29,312 nt of DNA. It comes from Oceanimonas sp052119705. GTDB lineage: Bacteria; Pseudomonadota; Gammaproteobacteria; Enterobacterales; Aeromonadaceae. The notes beneath the pieces were generated by a model. That model did not search any database and had not been told where the DNA came from. It worked only from the letters and a program-made list of their open reading frames with translations. The stretch is taken from NCBI RefSeq assembly GCF_052119705.1, contig NZ_JBGQOP010000031.1, positions 1 through 29,312 of the forward strand. The letters are read 5' to 3'. This document shows, in pieces, positions 20,455 through 29,222 of this stretch. The position numbers were made by a program, and so were the translations under genes. Within the stretch, counting starts at the first letter, position 1, and every line of letters begins with the position of its first letter.

Positions 20455-21930
20455 CTAATTATAGTTTTTAGTTTTCGCTGAAAGAGACGCAACCAGCAAG
20501 CCAACTGACATGACACCAAAAAATGACATAATTGATCCTATCAGGTTTATTACGTCAAACACTTGATTTACATCCTTTATCGTAATGTTAGTGAATGCCT
20601 GAAAGGAAAATATCAATGAATCACCTAGATCCATAGCTGTAGATGATGATTGATTAAAATACCCAAATAAAGAGAAGCTTATAACTGCAAATAATGAAAA
20701 TAGAATTATATTAAATGGCCGCTCACCATACCCCCAATATAGCTCTTGAAACGTCATCCATATAAAACCGAACAGAGAGAATAAGCGCCTCACTATTCCG
20801 TCCCGAGTACCTATGTAAGAGAACGTTTTCCATAACTCTTTCCGCTTTTCCTTTTGCTCAAAATAGAAGTGCTTACCAGCAAGGTCCGGGTAACCTAGAT
20901 GAGAGTAGGTCATTTTTGCAGATTGATTGAAATTCCTTCTTTCTGCAGCAGAACCACCACATATATCCAAGTATTCAAAGCAACAATCTGAAACTTCGGT
21001 ACCTTTCAGCTTTAATCTCAGATGCTTTTCACGAATTGATGAGCGGAATAGTTTTGACTCATTTAAACTAATCGTTGAGTCGCAATACTCAAAGTCGCAT
21101 TCAAGAATACCTCCGTTACTAACATCAATCTCAATTGAACATTGATGAAGTTTTGCAGCATGAATTTGCCCATGAATTTTTAGATTTCGCAACGTAGAGA
21201 ATGAAATATCCTGAAAGCTAGTAATGATCGGATTAATGAGGGTGAGATTATCAATATTGGTAAATTCAAGGTTTTTTTCACCCACAACCCCATCAACATC
21301 CGTCACACCTCCACCTCCTAATTTTAGCAACTTAAGGCTTGGGGGAGCACTCCTCTGCTTAGTATTGGAAAGAATTTCGTCGATAGTGACACTGGGCATA
21401 AAAGAAGGAATATTGAACTGAATACTTGAATCGCTATTTATGAAAGTCGACGTATTACAAGACCTTCCAGATGGAGTTAGGCATCTAACAAAATCTTCAA
21501 TGCTTGATGGATTTTTGTAAAATACCCAATTCCTGTTCTTATAAGCCCAATCAATGTAGCTACAAAAATCAACCTGTCTAGTCACCTTTTTCTTTCTAAA
21601 TTGATTTTTACCCTTCTTTTCGAAACAGTAACGTAAAATTGGTTTGGGGGGATGGCTATCCAAGCGTAAACTTACGTCATGCTCAATAAACTTCATTGGC
21701 TCTCCGTAGAGCCTTATGAATCGTGCTGGTCCATGAAATACCAAATCTTGTCTTGTTAACCCAGTTTGCTCTGAAAGCCAAATAGAAAAGTATGGAAGAG
21801 TCTCAAAAAGAAAGTTCACAATGCGAGGAAAATCATGCTCCCTTCTCCATTCATTGAATGCTTCATCACTCCAAGAAAGCCAATCTTTTGGGGACAACTC
21901 TAGTTTCACTTCTAACACCTTGCCTCTCAT
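20455..21930 (-). CDS. 491-aa membrane protein with channel-like C-terminus
   Basis: Gene of cassette 35 (20331-22070), the one next to attI and so the best placed for the integron promoter. Start at 21928-21930 (MRGKVLEVKLEL) four bases after AGAGGTGGT-type site; the TTG-initiated longer frame is less likely. Residues ~1-170 are soluble and aromatic-rich. The middle (about 220-320) has short strand repeats (LEFTNIDNLTLINPIITSF, LRNLKIHGQIHAAKLHQCSI, CDFEYCDSTISLNES) like a pentapeptide-type beta helix. The end has two membrane helices (FNIILFSLFAVISFSLFGYF and LIGSIMSFFGVMSVGLLVASL) around FSFQAFTNITIKD, the layout of a two-TM ion channel (Ion_trans_2) with a degenerate filter. Role unknown. 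Confidence 0.75.
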   Translation of the reverse strand: MRGKVLEVKLELSPKDWLSWSDEAFNEWRREHDFPRIVNFLFETLPYFSIWLSEQTGLTRQDLVFHGPARFIRLYGEPMKFIEHDVSLRLDSHPPKPILRYCFEKKGKNQFRKKKVTRQVDFCSYIDWAYKNRNWVFYKNPSSIEDFVRCLTPSGRSCNTSTFINSDSSIQFNIPSFMPSVTIDEILSNTKQRSAPPSLKLLKLGGGGVTDVDGVVGEKNLEFTNIDNLTLINPIITSFQDISFSTLRNLKIHGQIHAAKLHQCSIEIDVSNGGILECDFEYCDSTISLNESKLFRSSIREKHLRLKLKGTEVSDCCFEYLDICGGSAAERRNFNQSAKMTYSHLGYPDLAGKHFYFEQKEKRKELWKTFSYIGTRDGIVRRLFSLFGFIWMTFQELYWGYGERPFNIILFSLFAVISFSLFGYFNQSSSTAMDLGDSLIFSFQAFTNITIKDVNQVFDVINLIGSIMSFFGVMSVGLLVASLSAKTKNYN

Positions 21931-22064
21931 ACCACCTCTAAAATCCAATCATTATCGATACCTATTAAATACTGTATTGTGAGCCTGCCCTCCCGATTAA
22001 ATCAATCTACGTTTGTAGTTTGTTTTTTGGCCATTAGAGGAAATATCCAATCCTAACCACAATC

Positions 22065-22071
22065 ACATAAC
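22065..22071 (-). other. attI insertion point
   Basis: On the minus strand the junction reads GCTG^TTATGTG; TTATGTG is exactly what cassette 35 needs to match its R''. The cut is between 22070 and 22071, 341 bases from the integrase start. The stretch 22072-22379 has no gene. It must contain the rest of attI and the array promoter, for which I could not pick one convincing -35/-10 pair. Confidence 0.75.
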
Positions 22072-22379
22072 AGCTAATTCAACGACCGATGACATCTATG
22101 CCAACCGCTTCTATTCCGTTGAAGCATAGACACCATCATTAAAATTCTCTTTTTTATCAACAGCTTGAGACACCATAAGTACAACGCCTCGAAGAATAAG
22201 CATAAAATGTCGCTTTCACGCAAAGTGACTGTTCGCTTATTCATTTTTAATGCATATCAACTATTCCATATTTTTCAGTAGCTTGTAAGCTTTATAGAAC
22301 AAATATCATGAAGTTTTACGACAATGATCGTATAGCTCCGCCTCTGGTTGTGCAATTATCGCAGCGAGCAACTAAACTA

Positions 22380-22395
22380 CTGTATATTAAAACAG
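22380..22395 (+). promoter_or_regulatory. LexA (SOS) box in the intI promoter
   Basis: CTGT-ATATTAAA-ACAG, an exact CTGT-N8-ACAG palindrome, 16 bases before the intI start codon, overlapping a likely -10 (TATATT, 22383-22388). The same arrangement controls integrases of Vibrio cholerae and class 1 integrons. Confidence 0.88.
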
Positions 22396-22411
22396 TGCTG
22401 AGGTTGCAAAC

Positions 22412-23404
22412 ATGATTATGGATGTACCACCAAAACTGCCAGACAAACCTGTTCGCTTTATGGATCAACTGCGCTCTTTGATCCGTAGCCGGAATCTAGC
22501 CTACAAAACCGAGCAAACTTATTGCCACTGGATTAAGCGGTTTATTCGCTTTCATGGAATGCGCCATCCCTCTACCTGCTCCACAAAAGAGGTAGAGCAG
22601 TTTCTTTCTCATCTCGCGGTACAGCGCAACAACAGCGTTAGCACACAGCGCACCGCCCTGAATGCTATCGTTTTTCTGTTTCGGGAATTTCTTCGGCAAC
22701 CGCTGGAGGAGCTATCGTTTGAACTGGCAAGAAAACCACGGCGCCTGCCCACCGTTTTTACGCATGATGAAGTCAAAGCCCTAATAAGCCATCTGCAAGG
22801 CACTCCGCAACTGGTGGCGCGTTTAATGTACGGCTCTGGTCTGCGGATTAACGAAGCATTGAGACTGAGAGTAAAAGATATCGATTTTGGCATGCAGCAA
22901 ATTATTGTGCGCAGTGGTAAAGGCAATAAAGACCGAGTAACCCTGCTCCCAGACGCATTACTAAGGCCACTGGCTCTGCAAATTGAAGCCAGCCTGATAC
23001 AACATAAGCAGGATTTGGCGAGTGGCCATGGAGAGGTCTACATGCCATTTGCACTGAACCGCAAGTATCAGAGCGCAGCCAGAGAGCCGGCTTGGCAATA
23101 TCTGTTTCCGGCGGGCAAGTTGGCCATAGATCCACGCAGTAATGTGGTTCGTCGTCACCACTTATTAGATCGCGGCGTTCAGCGAGCCATTGGCACTGCC
23201 ATTCGCAAAGCAGGTATTTACAAACAGGCAAACAGCCACGCTCTGCGTCACAGCTTTGCTACCCGGTTACTTGAGGCTGGGTACGACATTCGTACCATCC
23301 AAAAACTGCTTGGCCATGCCGATGTGCGTACCACAGAAATTTATACCCATGTGGTACGCAAAGGAGGATTCGGTGTGCGAAGTCCTGTCGACGATGGTTT
23401 TTAG
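22412..23404 (+). CDS. intI: Integron integrase (330 aa)
   Basis: Tyrosine recombinase that inserts cassettes at attI and excises them from folded single-stranded attC sites. The catalytic residues are all present: R145 (GSGLRINE), K170 (SGKGNKDR), H276 and R279 (SHALRHSFATRLL), H302 (LLGHADV) and the nucleophile Y311 (TEIYTHV). The integron-specific extra domain between the K and H-xx-R motifs is visible (MPFALNRKYQSAAREPAWQY at 211-230, LFPAGKLAIDPRS at 231-243, RHHLLDRGVQRAI). Full normal length, so apparently functional. ATG at 22412 with GAGG eight bases upstream; a second in-frame ATG is the third codon. Divergent from the cassette array, as in most integrons. SOS-controlled judging by the LexA box. 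Confidence 0.97.
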   Translation: MIMDVPPKLPDKPVRFMDQLRSLIRSRNLAYKTEQTYCHWIKRFIRFHGMRHPSTCSTKEVEQFLSHLAVQRNNSVSTQRTALNAIVFLFREFLRQPLEELSFELARKPRRLPTVFTHDEVKALISHLQGTPQLVARLMYGSGLRINEALRLRVKDIDFGMQQIIVRSGKGNKDRVTLLPDALLRPLALQIEASLIQHKQDLASGHGEVYMPFALNRKYQSAAREPAWQYLFPAGKLAIDPRSNVVRRHHLLDRGVQRAIGTAIRKAGIYKQANSHALRHSFATRLLEAGYDIRTIQKLLGHADVRTTEIYTHVVRKGGFGVRSPVDDGF

Positions 23405-23601
23405 TGAGCAGGCTGGCTACCGCCTAGCCTTGCAGGCGACTATTGCCTCATTTTCGATTTAACTTATCCTTTGTCACCTGCTTTGCGGCTTGATTTACCG
23501 CTGTTATTTTCAGCTAGATTTTAAATCTCAAATGAAGCTGTCAGATTATAAGCAAAGTCGGCTGAGAATATAAGAGCGATATGTTTTCCCATGCGCTAGG
23601 C

Positions 23602-23634
23602 AATAAAAAGCCGCCTTATTTTCATAAGGCGGCT
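23602..23634 (-). terminator. Intrinsic terminator of the amine oxidase operon
   Basis: On the minus strand AGCCGCCTTAT-GAAA-ATAAGGCGGCT is followed by TTTTTATTG, 40 bases past the RidA-like stop. The 11-bp stem makes it strong. It also separates the operon from intI; on the plus strand there is no T-tract. The rest of 23405-23674 holds no gene. Confidence 0.9.
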
Positions 23635-23674
23635 GTGAGCCAATAAAATTAAATCTACGTCAGTTCAAGATAGA

Positions 23675-24187
23675 TTAAGGCCGTACGGCGGACACTTCTA
23701 TTTCAATTAACCAGCCGGGGTTAACCAATGCAGCCACTTCTACCGCTGAGCGCACGGGTAAATTAGGCTGCTCTTTAGTACCAAAAAACTGGGTGTAGCC
23801 TTTCATAAAGCTAGCAAAGTCGACCTTGCCCTCTTCTGCTACTAAAAACACCTGCATGCGGTATACATCACTCATGCTGAGGTTAAGGGATGCGAGTGTG
23901 TTCTCTATTACCTTTAATGTAGAAACGGTTTGTTGTTCTATGGTGCCATAGGCTTTTAAGCTGTTAGGGTCGGCTTGCTCGTCAATAACGGTGGGGACTT
24001 GGCCGCTTAAGTGCACCACTGTTTTATTGGCCGGTACCTCTACCGCCAATGAGATAGGAAAGTCAGAGTTTGGGAGTTTATGGCGAACTAGCTCTCCTTC
24101 TGCTGCTTGTGCTGAACCTGCAACACCCAGCATCATGAGGCCCATGGCCAAACCGGACATTTTATAGTCAGAAATAAGTACGCTCAT
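23675..24187 (-). CDS. Exported RidA/YjgF-family protein (170 aa)
   Basis: Last gene of the leftward operon. ATG at 24185-24187 with AAGGAG upstream. A signal peptide (SGLAMGLMMLGVAGSAQA, cleaved after AQA near residue 28) precedes a complete RidA domain: HLSGQVPTV, a central DVYRMQVFLVAEE strand pair and NLPVRSAVEVAAL with the conserved Arg (R146) and the IEIEVSAV end. RidA proteins hydrolyse reactive enamine/imine products to ketones and ammonia, normally in the cytoplasm; here the signal peptide puts it in the periplasm, where the oxidase upstream would release imines. Most RidA proteins are ~130 aa, so the extra length is the leader. Confidence 0.9.
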   Translation of the reverse strand: MSVLISDYKMSGLAMGLMMLGVAGSAQAAEGELVRHKLPNSDFPISLAVEVPANKTVVHLSGQVPTVIDEQADPNSLKAYGTIEQQTVSTLKVIENTLASLNLSMSDVYRMQVFLVAEEGKVDFASFMKGYTQFFGTKEQPNLPVRSAVEVAALVNPGWLIEIEVSAVRP

Positions 24188-24261
24188 TTAAACTCCTTAA
24201 GGGTTAAGCATTATTGTGGATTAATGTTATGGGTAGATATTGAGTTAAACACCCTATTTAC

Positions 24262-24285
24262 GGCACCAAGCATTAGCTTGGCGCC
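24262..24285 (-). other. Stem-loop between the cytochrome and RidA-like genes
   Basis: On the minus strand GGCGCCAAGC-TAAT-GCTTGGTGCC can form a 10-bp stem (one G-U). No T-run follows. In the 105-base gap it may stabilise the upstream RNA or cause partial termination. Confidence 0.5.
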
Positions 24286-24292
24286 CTTTGGT

Positions 24293-24697
24293 TTAGCGTT
24301 TAGTCACCGCTTTTACGTCTGCTAGGGTGACTTTTTCTGGGTAGTCGTTACCAAAATTGGTACGTATATAGTTGACGACTTCGGCAATTTGTTCGTCTGA
24401 CAGATAGCTCTTGAAGCTTGGCATGCCGCCAAAACCGTTGGTTAGCACATAGATAGGATAACCGGCTGAGCTGAGCTTAGGGTTGTTTGCGAGTGCCGGA
24501 TAAAAACCCGCCCCCGTGTTTACGCCTTTAGCATCTGGCATGTGGCAACCTTGGCAAATGCTGTTATACAGCTCTTCACCGGTTTTTTGTTCAAACTGAC
24601 CGCTTTCAGACACGGTAGGAGTACCGGCTAACGTCCCAAAACTCACCATTGAGCTGGCAGCTAGCATAAGAGCGAATGTGGTTAACTTTTTCATCAT
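24293..24697 (-). CDS. c-type cytochrome (134 aa)
   Basis: Middle gene of the operon, starting eight bases after the oxidase stop; AAAGGAG precedes a tandem ATGATG. Signal peptide KKLTTFALMLAASSMVSFGTLAG. The mature protein is a single-heme class I cytochrome c: C48-Q-G-C51-H52 binds heme, and M92 in GFGGMPSF is the likely axial ligand; LSDEQIAEVVNYIRTNFGN is the usual C-terminal helix. Its place directly after a flavin oxidase suggests it takes the electrons from the flavin, as CycN does for the nicotine oxidoreductase NicA2. Confidence 0.93.
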   Translation of the reverse strand: MMKKLTTFALMLAASSMVSFGTLAGTPTVSESGQFEQKTGEELYNSICQGCHMPDAKGVNTGAGFYPALANNPKLSSAGYPIYVLTNGFGGMPSFKSYLSDEQIAEVVNYIRTNFGNDYPEKVTLADVKAVTKR

Positions 24698-24705
24698 TAA
24701 CTCCT

Positions 24706-26316
24706 TTAAGCTGGGGTGTTTTTAGCGGCTTGGGCGTGAGCATGCAAGCGATTAACGGCATCGAGTGACGATAATATGGCGCCTTCCATCCAAGCTGGAA
24801 TATAAGAGGCGTGCTCACCGGCTAATACGATACGGTTATCAATTTCACATAAGTTTTTATAGTGGGCTTCGCGCGATTCGGGCGTCCACAGGCCATAACA
24901 GCCATTAATCCAAGGTACGCGGTGCCACGCCACAGCCACGCCGTTATCAAACTCGTCCATGTATTGGGGGTGAATTTTACTGCCGTACTCGAGGGCTTTT
25001 TTAATGCGCATTTCCGGTGACATGGCGGTAAATTCGTAAGAATTCGCATCCCACAAGTAACCGGCCAGCAGCACGCCTTTACCCGGTGAGTGATAGTCGG
25101 TACTGGGGTAACTGATCATTTCTATCGGCATATCGGTGTAGCTGATGCCGCCATAAATTTGCTCGTCTTCTTCCCAAAAACGGCGTTTAAACTGCAGGCC
25201 TATTTTTACACTGGTATCGTAAGGCACGGCACGGATGGCGCTGCTCAGCTTGCCGCTAAAGTTAGCCGGTATTTGGCCAAGAATAGACAGCGGTATGGTA
25301 CACACACACCAATCGGCCGATTCGGTCAGGGTATCGCCGGGGTTTTGGCTGTCTACGTAGCTGACGGTGACGCCTTTATCGTCTTGATGGATTTTGGTGA
25401 CCTTGCTGGAGTAGCGGATCAAGCTGCCCACTTCTTTTTCAAAAGCCTTGGCAATCATATCCATGCCACCTATGGGCTGGAAGATGGTGCTTTGATATTC
25501 AAACTCGTTACCGGTCAGCAGATGCTGCCAAAGATTGGAGTTAAGCAGCTCTCCACGGGGCATGGGTGCTGAGTACTGCTGGGTGGGCATTAAGCCGCCA
25601 CCGGGCATAACGTCGTAACCGCGCATTAAGCTGGCTTCTACCGATTTCACGTATTGATCGTCACCGTTGAGCGAGCCCCATTGGCGCATGATCAGTAATA
25701 GCCGCTCGGTATCTTCTTTGGTCATGGCACCGTCTAGGCCTTTTTGGTTCACGCATTTTGCCAATAATTCGGCAATGTGGCCTTGAAAGTCGGCGTGCAC
25801 TTCGCGGTAACGCTTGGGCTTGCCACCAAAGGCTTTAGTGCTGTGTACGTAGGCGTTATGGTTAATTTGGCTAAACACTTCGAGCTTAACGTTAAACTGT
25901 TTGCAGTAATGCAGTACCGCATAATGGTGATAAGGAATACGCCACGGCCCTGGGTTGATATACAAGCCTTCGTCGAATTTACACTCTTGGCTGGCACCGC
26001 CTAATTCTGTGTATTTATCGCCTCCGCGCAAGGTCCAACAGCGTCCGCCAGCCCTTTGATTATATTCCAGTATCTTTACCTGATAGCCGGCTTTGCGCAT
26101 CTCAAATGCTGCCGTCATGCCCGCCAAGCCGCCTCCTAAGATCAATACCGTGGATCCTTTAGGTGCCTCGCCTTTGAGCTGGTAATTTTTTTCATCGAAA
26201 TTAGATTCACTGGCATAACCTAGGCTAGCCATCGCCTGATACATGGCGGCGGCGCCTGCGGTTTTGCCAATCCAAGTTAATACTGCGCGTCTGCTTACGC
26301 CTCGAGTCAGTTGCAT
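24706..26316 (-). CDS. Tat-exported flavin monoamine oxidase/dehydrogenase (536 aa)
   Basis: First gene of the operon. ATG at 26314-26316 with GGAG ten bases upstream. Tat signal: SRRAVLTWIGKTAGAAAMYQ with twin Arg 9-10. FAD-binding Rossmann motif LILGGGLAGMTAAFEMRKAG at 58-77 ending at E84, then RAGGRCWTLRGG, the FAD-contact motif of the amine oxidase family. Near the C-terminus GEHASYIPAWMEGAILSSLD closes the flavin site. Length and layout match flavin amine oxidases; oxidation of an amine or amino acid to an imine is expected, the substrate is unknown. With a cytochrome next door it may be a dehydrogenase, passing electrons to the respiratory chain and not to oxygen. Confidence 0.92.
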   Translation of the reverse strand: MQLTRGVSRRAVLTWIGKTAGAAAMYQAMASLGYASESNFDEKNYQLKGEAPKGSTVLILGGGLAGMTAAFEMRKAGYQVKILEYNQRAGGRCWTLRGGDKYTELGGASQECKFDEGLYINPGPWRIPYHHYAVLHYCKQFNVKLEVFSQINHNAYVHSTKAFGGKPKRYREVHADFQGHIAELLAKCVNQKGLDGAMTKEDTERLLLIMRQWGSLNGDDQYVKSVEASLMRGYDVMPGGGLMPTQQYSAPMPRGELLNSNLWQHLLTGNEFEYQSTIFQPIGGMDMIAKAFEKEVGSLIRYSSKVTKIHQDDKGVTVSYVDSQNPGDTLTESADWCVCTIPLSILGQIPANFSGKLSSAIRAVPYDTSVKIGLQFKRRFWEEDEQIYGGISYTDMPIEMISYPSTDYHSPGKGVLLAGYLWDANSYEFTAMSPEMRIKKALEYGSKIHPQYMDEFDNGVAVAWHRVPWINGCYGLWTPESREAHYKNLCEIDNRIVLAGEHASYIPAWMEGAILSSLDAVNRLHAHAQAAKNTPA

Positions 26317-26882
26317 ATTGGTCTATCTCCAACGGATGGGTACATTAGGCGGTGCTCTGTAGGCGTTAGGTGATACGGTACGCCTGCTCCTGATGACGAC
26401 TTGCCTCCAGCAAGTATTAACCTAAAGTTACAAATTTGTTTGCTGTAGGTTAAATATTAGAGCGAAAAATAATGTTCTTCCCCCCCAAAAAACCATCCGT
26501 TAACAATGAGTATCGAGACCTGCCAACACAACACATAGGTTCAAGCAGGAGCGCTACTTGCAGGGCTAACAAAAACTGAATATCTGGTTCAAGACAATAT
26601 TTGTATAGCTCCAATCATCACATTTCAGCTTAAGACGCTGCTATGCAGCTAGCCTATACGCCTGCGCACTAGTGTGTCTAAGCGCGGTGTCATTCGTTCG
26701 GCATCCACTAAACACTTCGTATACGTTGCATTTTTTAACTTTTGTTAGTCAGTAAGCCATTGATAAATAATATGCCGTTAAATGCTGTGTTACCCTAACT
26801 CGGCCTATTGCTTATTAAACGCAAGCAATAGTGCACGCATCTCTCCTCATCCATAACGCTGACCACCACTCGGAGGCCACTG
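26317..26882. other. Intergenic region between divergent operons
   Basis: 566 bases without a credible gene. It contains an inverted repeat TTAACCTA (26417-26424) / TAGGTTAA (26446-26453) separated by 21 bases, which could be an operator for the oxidase operon, and a C7-A6 run (26480-26492). A weak TTGTTA (26742-26747) and an AT-rich stretch 17-18 bases on may be the channel gene's promoter. Confidence 0.5.
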
Positions 26883-29222
26883 GTGAACACATTGAAAATT
26901 CTCTCGCTGCTATTCTGGCTGCTTTGTATTCCTGCCATAAACATGGCTTATGCCCAAAATCCAGATACGCCCTCACCCACGCCGTATGGCGCGCTCGCGG
27001 ACATGTTAGAAAATGACCAAGCTCGACTGCAGCTGATCGAGCAATTACACCTGTTGTCGGCGCAGCAATTATCTGAGCAGTCTGGGCAAGCACAACCGGA
27101 AACGGTTGCCAAGCTTGGCTCCACAAGCCAGAACAGCACAGCCGCAAACACGCCCAGCTCACCCACAAAAATTAAACAATTAGCCGATACCACGCGCCAT
27201 ATCGCCGGTGACTTAGGCAAGCAATTTCACAGTTTAGCTAAGGTGGTGCAGTCTTTGTTTGTCGGTGATAACAGTGCCGAACAGCCCAAATTTGATGGCA
27301 GCCATTTTTTAACGGCGACTATTAATCTCGGCTTAGTGGTATTGGCCACTTGGGCTTTGTTTTGGCTATTGCGTCGGCTCAGCATGCCGATTTTTGCCCG
27401 GCTCAGTGATTGGTCTCGCCACGGCGAAGGTAAAACGCCGGTATTACGCTTGGTGGTGTGCGTAGCGTTAGCGGCCATGGTGGACGTGCTAGCCATCGGC
27501 TTGGCCTATGCGGCAGGTGGCGTAATGGCGACCTTTGTGATTGGCACCACAGGTGAGCTGACCACGCAAAGCTCGCTATTTTTAAATGCCTTTTTAATCA
27601 TAGAGCTGCTCAAAGCCGGCTTAAGGGTGCTGTTTTCTTCTCGCTATGATGGTCTGCGTCTGTTACCCATAGCGGCCGATGAGGCACGCTATTGGAACCG
27701 CTGGTTTGCTTGGCTGGTGGGCTTTGTAGGCTATGGCGTCTTGGTGTTGGAGCCTTTGCTGAGTATTAATATCTCGCCTGCTTTGGGGCAGGCTATGAAT
27801 ACGGTAATCATGCTAGTGGCCTTTATCTGTGCGGTAACGGTTATTCTAAAAAATCGTCTTCGCCTGCGCCTAGCCATTCGCCAACAAGCAGAACAAAGTA
27901 GCCTAGCCGCCGGCCAATACAGCCTGATTTTGTTATCGCGCACTTGGCATTGGCTCGCACTGGGCTATTTTGCCACCGTATTTGTACTGACCTTACTGAG
28001 CCCTGCTGAGGCACTGCCCTTCGTGCTCTTCGCCACCCTAAAAACATTAGGGTTAATCGTGGTGGCCATTTTGTTATCGACGCTGCTCAGCCAAACCATA
28101 GGCCGCCACATTCACTTATCTGATGAACTGCGCCGCAAGTTGCCCTTGCTAGAGCCGCGCATTAATAGCTATGTGCCTACCGCCTTGCGCTTCTTGCGCG
28201 TGTTAATCGTGAGCATGGCGCTACTCTTGATCCTGCATGCGTGGCATGGCGTGGACTTAACCCTCTGGTATGAGTCAGAAGCCGGCGGCAAGCTAATGAG
28301 CAAGATCATAGCCGTGGCCATTATTTTGGCGGTGGCCGCCGTGCTGTGGGTATTATTGGCCTGCTTAATCGAGCATAAGCTAAACCCTGAAACCGGCACC
28401 GGCCAGCCTTCTGCCCGCGCACAAACCTTATTACTGCTATTTCGTAATGCATTGGCCATTACCTTGGCCACCATGACCGTTATGATAGTGCTGTCGCAAA
28501 TCGGCATTAACATAGGCCCGCTAATTGCCGGTGCTGGGGTGCTGGGCTTAGCCATTGGTTTTGGCGCGCAAAAACTGGTGCAAGACATCATTACCGGGGT
28601 GTTTATTCAAGTGGAAAACGCCATGAATACCGGAGACGTGGTGACCTTAGCGGGTATTACCGGCACCGCCGAACACTTAAGCATTCGCTCTGTGGGTATT
28701 CGCGACTTAAGCGGCACCTATCATCTGATCCCTTTTTCCAGCGTAGATACGGTCTCTAACTACATGCGCGACTTTGGTTTTCATGTGGGCGAATACCGCG
28801 TGGCCTATCGTGAAAGTATTGACGATGCCATCGCGCAGCTAGAACTGGCCTATAACGAGCTGGCCGCCAGTGAATCTATGCAGCACGAAATACTGGCCCC
28901 CTTAGAAGTGTCAGGCGTGGTGGCCTTGGCCGACAGCTCGGTTAATATTCGGGTGCGCATTAAAACCACGCCGGGTATGCAGTGGGCCGTGGGGCGGGCT
29001 TATAACCGCTTGGTGAAGCAGTACTTTCAGCAAGCGGGTATCGAGATCCCCTTTCCGCACAGCACGGTTTACTTTGGGGTAGATAAGGCAGGCGCCGCAC
29101 CTGCCGCTAATCTGGCCATCATGGAGCAAGTAGCGGTTCTGGAGGCGCATCAAGGCCGCCAGCTAACCACTCAGGCAACTGACACAGTGCATCAAGATGC
29201 ACCTAATGAAAAAGATCAGTAA
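26883..29222 (+). CDS. MscS-family mechanosensitive channel, YbiO-like (779 aa)
   Basis: GTG start at 26883 with GGAGG seven bases upstream. Signal peptide (ILSLLFWLLCIPAINMAYAQ), a periplasmic helical domain to ~140, then many membrane helices (for example GLVVLATWALFWLLRRL, AMVDVLAIGLAYAAGG, LFLNAFLIIELLKAGLRVLF). The MscS core is clear from about 540: LIAGAGVLGLAIGFGAQKL is the Gly/Ala-rich pore helix, then VQDIITGVFIQVENAMNTGD, the beta domain (VVTLAGITGTAEHLSIRSV, RDLSGTYHLIPFSS) and the alpha/beta cytoplasmic cage. Length and the long N-terminal part fit YbiO and not the short MscS. Protects against osmotic downshock. Part of the core chromosome; no evident link to the integron. Confidence 0.93.
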   Translation: MNTLKILSLLFWLLCIPAINMAYAQNPDTPSPTPYGALADMLENDQARLQLIEQLHLLSAQQLSEQSGQAQPETVAKLGSTSQNSTAANTPSSPTKIKQLADTTRHIAGDLGKQFHSLAKVVQSLFVGDNSAEQPKFDGSHFLTATINLGLVVLATWALFWLLRRLSMPIFARLSDWSRHGEGKTPVLRLVVCVALAAMVDVLAIGLAYAAGGVMATFVIGTTGELTTQSSLFLNAFLIIELLKAGLRVLFSSRYDGLRLLPIAADEARYWNRWFAWLVGFVGYGVLVLEPLLSINISPALGQAMNTVIMLVAFICAVTVILKNRLRLRLAIRQQAEQSSLAAGQYSLILLSRTWHWLALGYFATVFVLTLLSPAEALPFVLFATLKTLGLIVVAILLSTLLSQTIGRHIHLSDELRRKLPLLEPRINSYVPTALRFLRVLIVSMALLLILHAWHGVDLTLWYESEAGGKLMSKIIAVAIILAVAAVLWVLLACLIEHKLNPETGTGQPSARAQTLLLLFRNALAITLATMTVMIVLSQIGINIGPLIAGAGVLGLAIGFGAQKLVQDIITGVFIQVENAMNTGDVVTLAGITGTAEHLSIRSVGIRDLSGTYHLIPFSSVDTVSNYMRDFGFHVGEYRVAYRESIDDAIAQLELAYNELAASESMQHEILAPLEVSGVVALADSSVNIRVRIKTTPGMQWAVGRAYNRLVKQYFQQAGIEIPFPHSTVYFGVDKAGAAPAANLAIMEQVAVLEAHQGRQLTTQATDTVHQDAPNEKDQ

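Noticed and set aside
22077..22083. ATTCAAC as the attI core site
   Set aside because: It fits the RYYYAAC consensus, but the junction at 22070/22071 gives TTATGTG, matching R'' of the first cassette exactly, as in other cassettes.
22084..22300. Specific Pc promoter such as TATGCT on the minus strand near 22205
   Set aside because: No -35 of acceptable match at 16-18 bases; left unassigned.
22902..23231. Minus-strand ORFs within intI
   Set aside because: The integrase frame is complete with all catalytic residues; these are shadows.
25090..25572. 160-aa plus-strand ORF
   Set aside because: Opposite to the amine oxidase gene, which has clear motifs throughout; a shadow frame.
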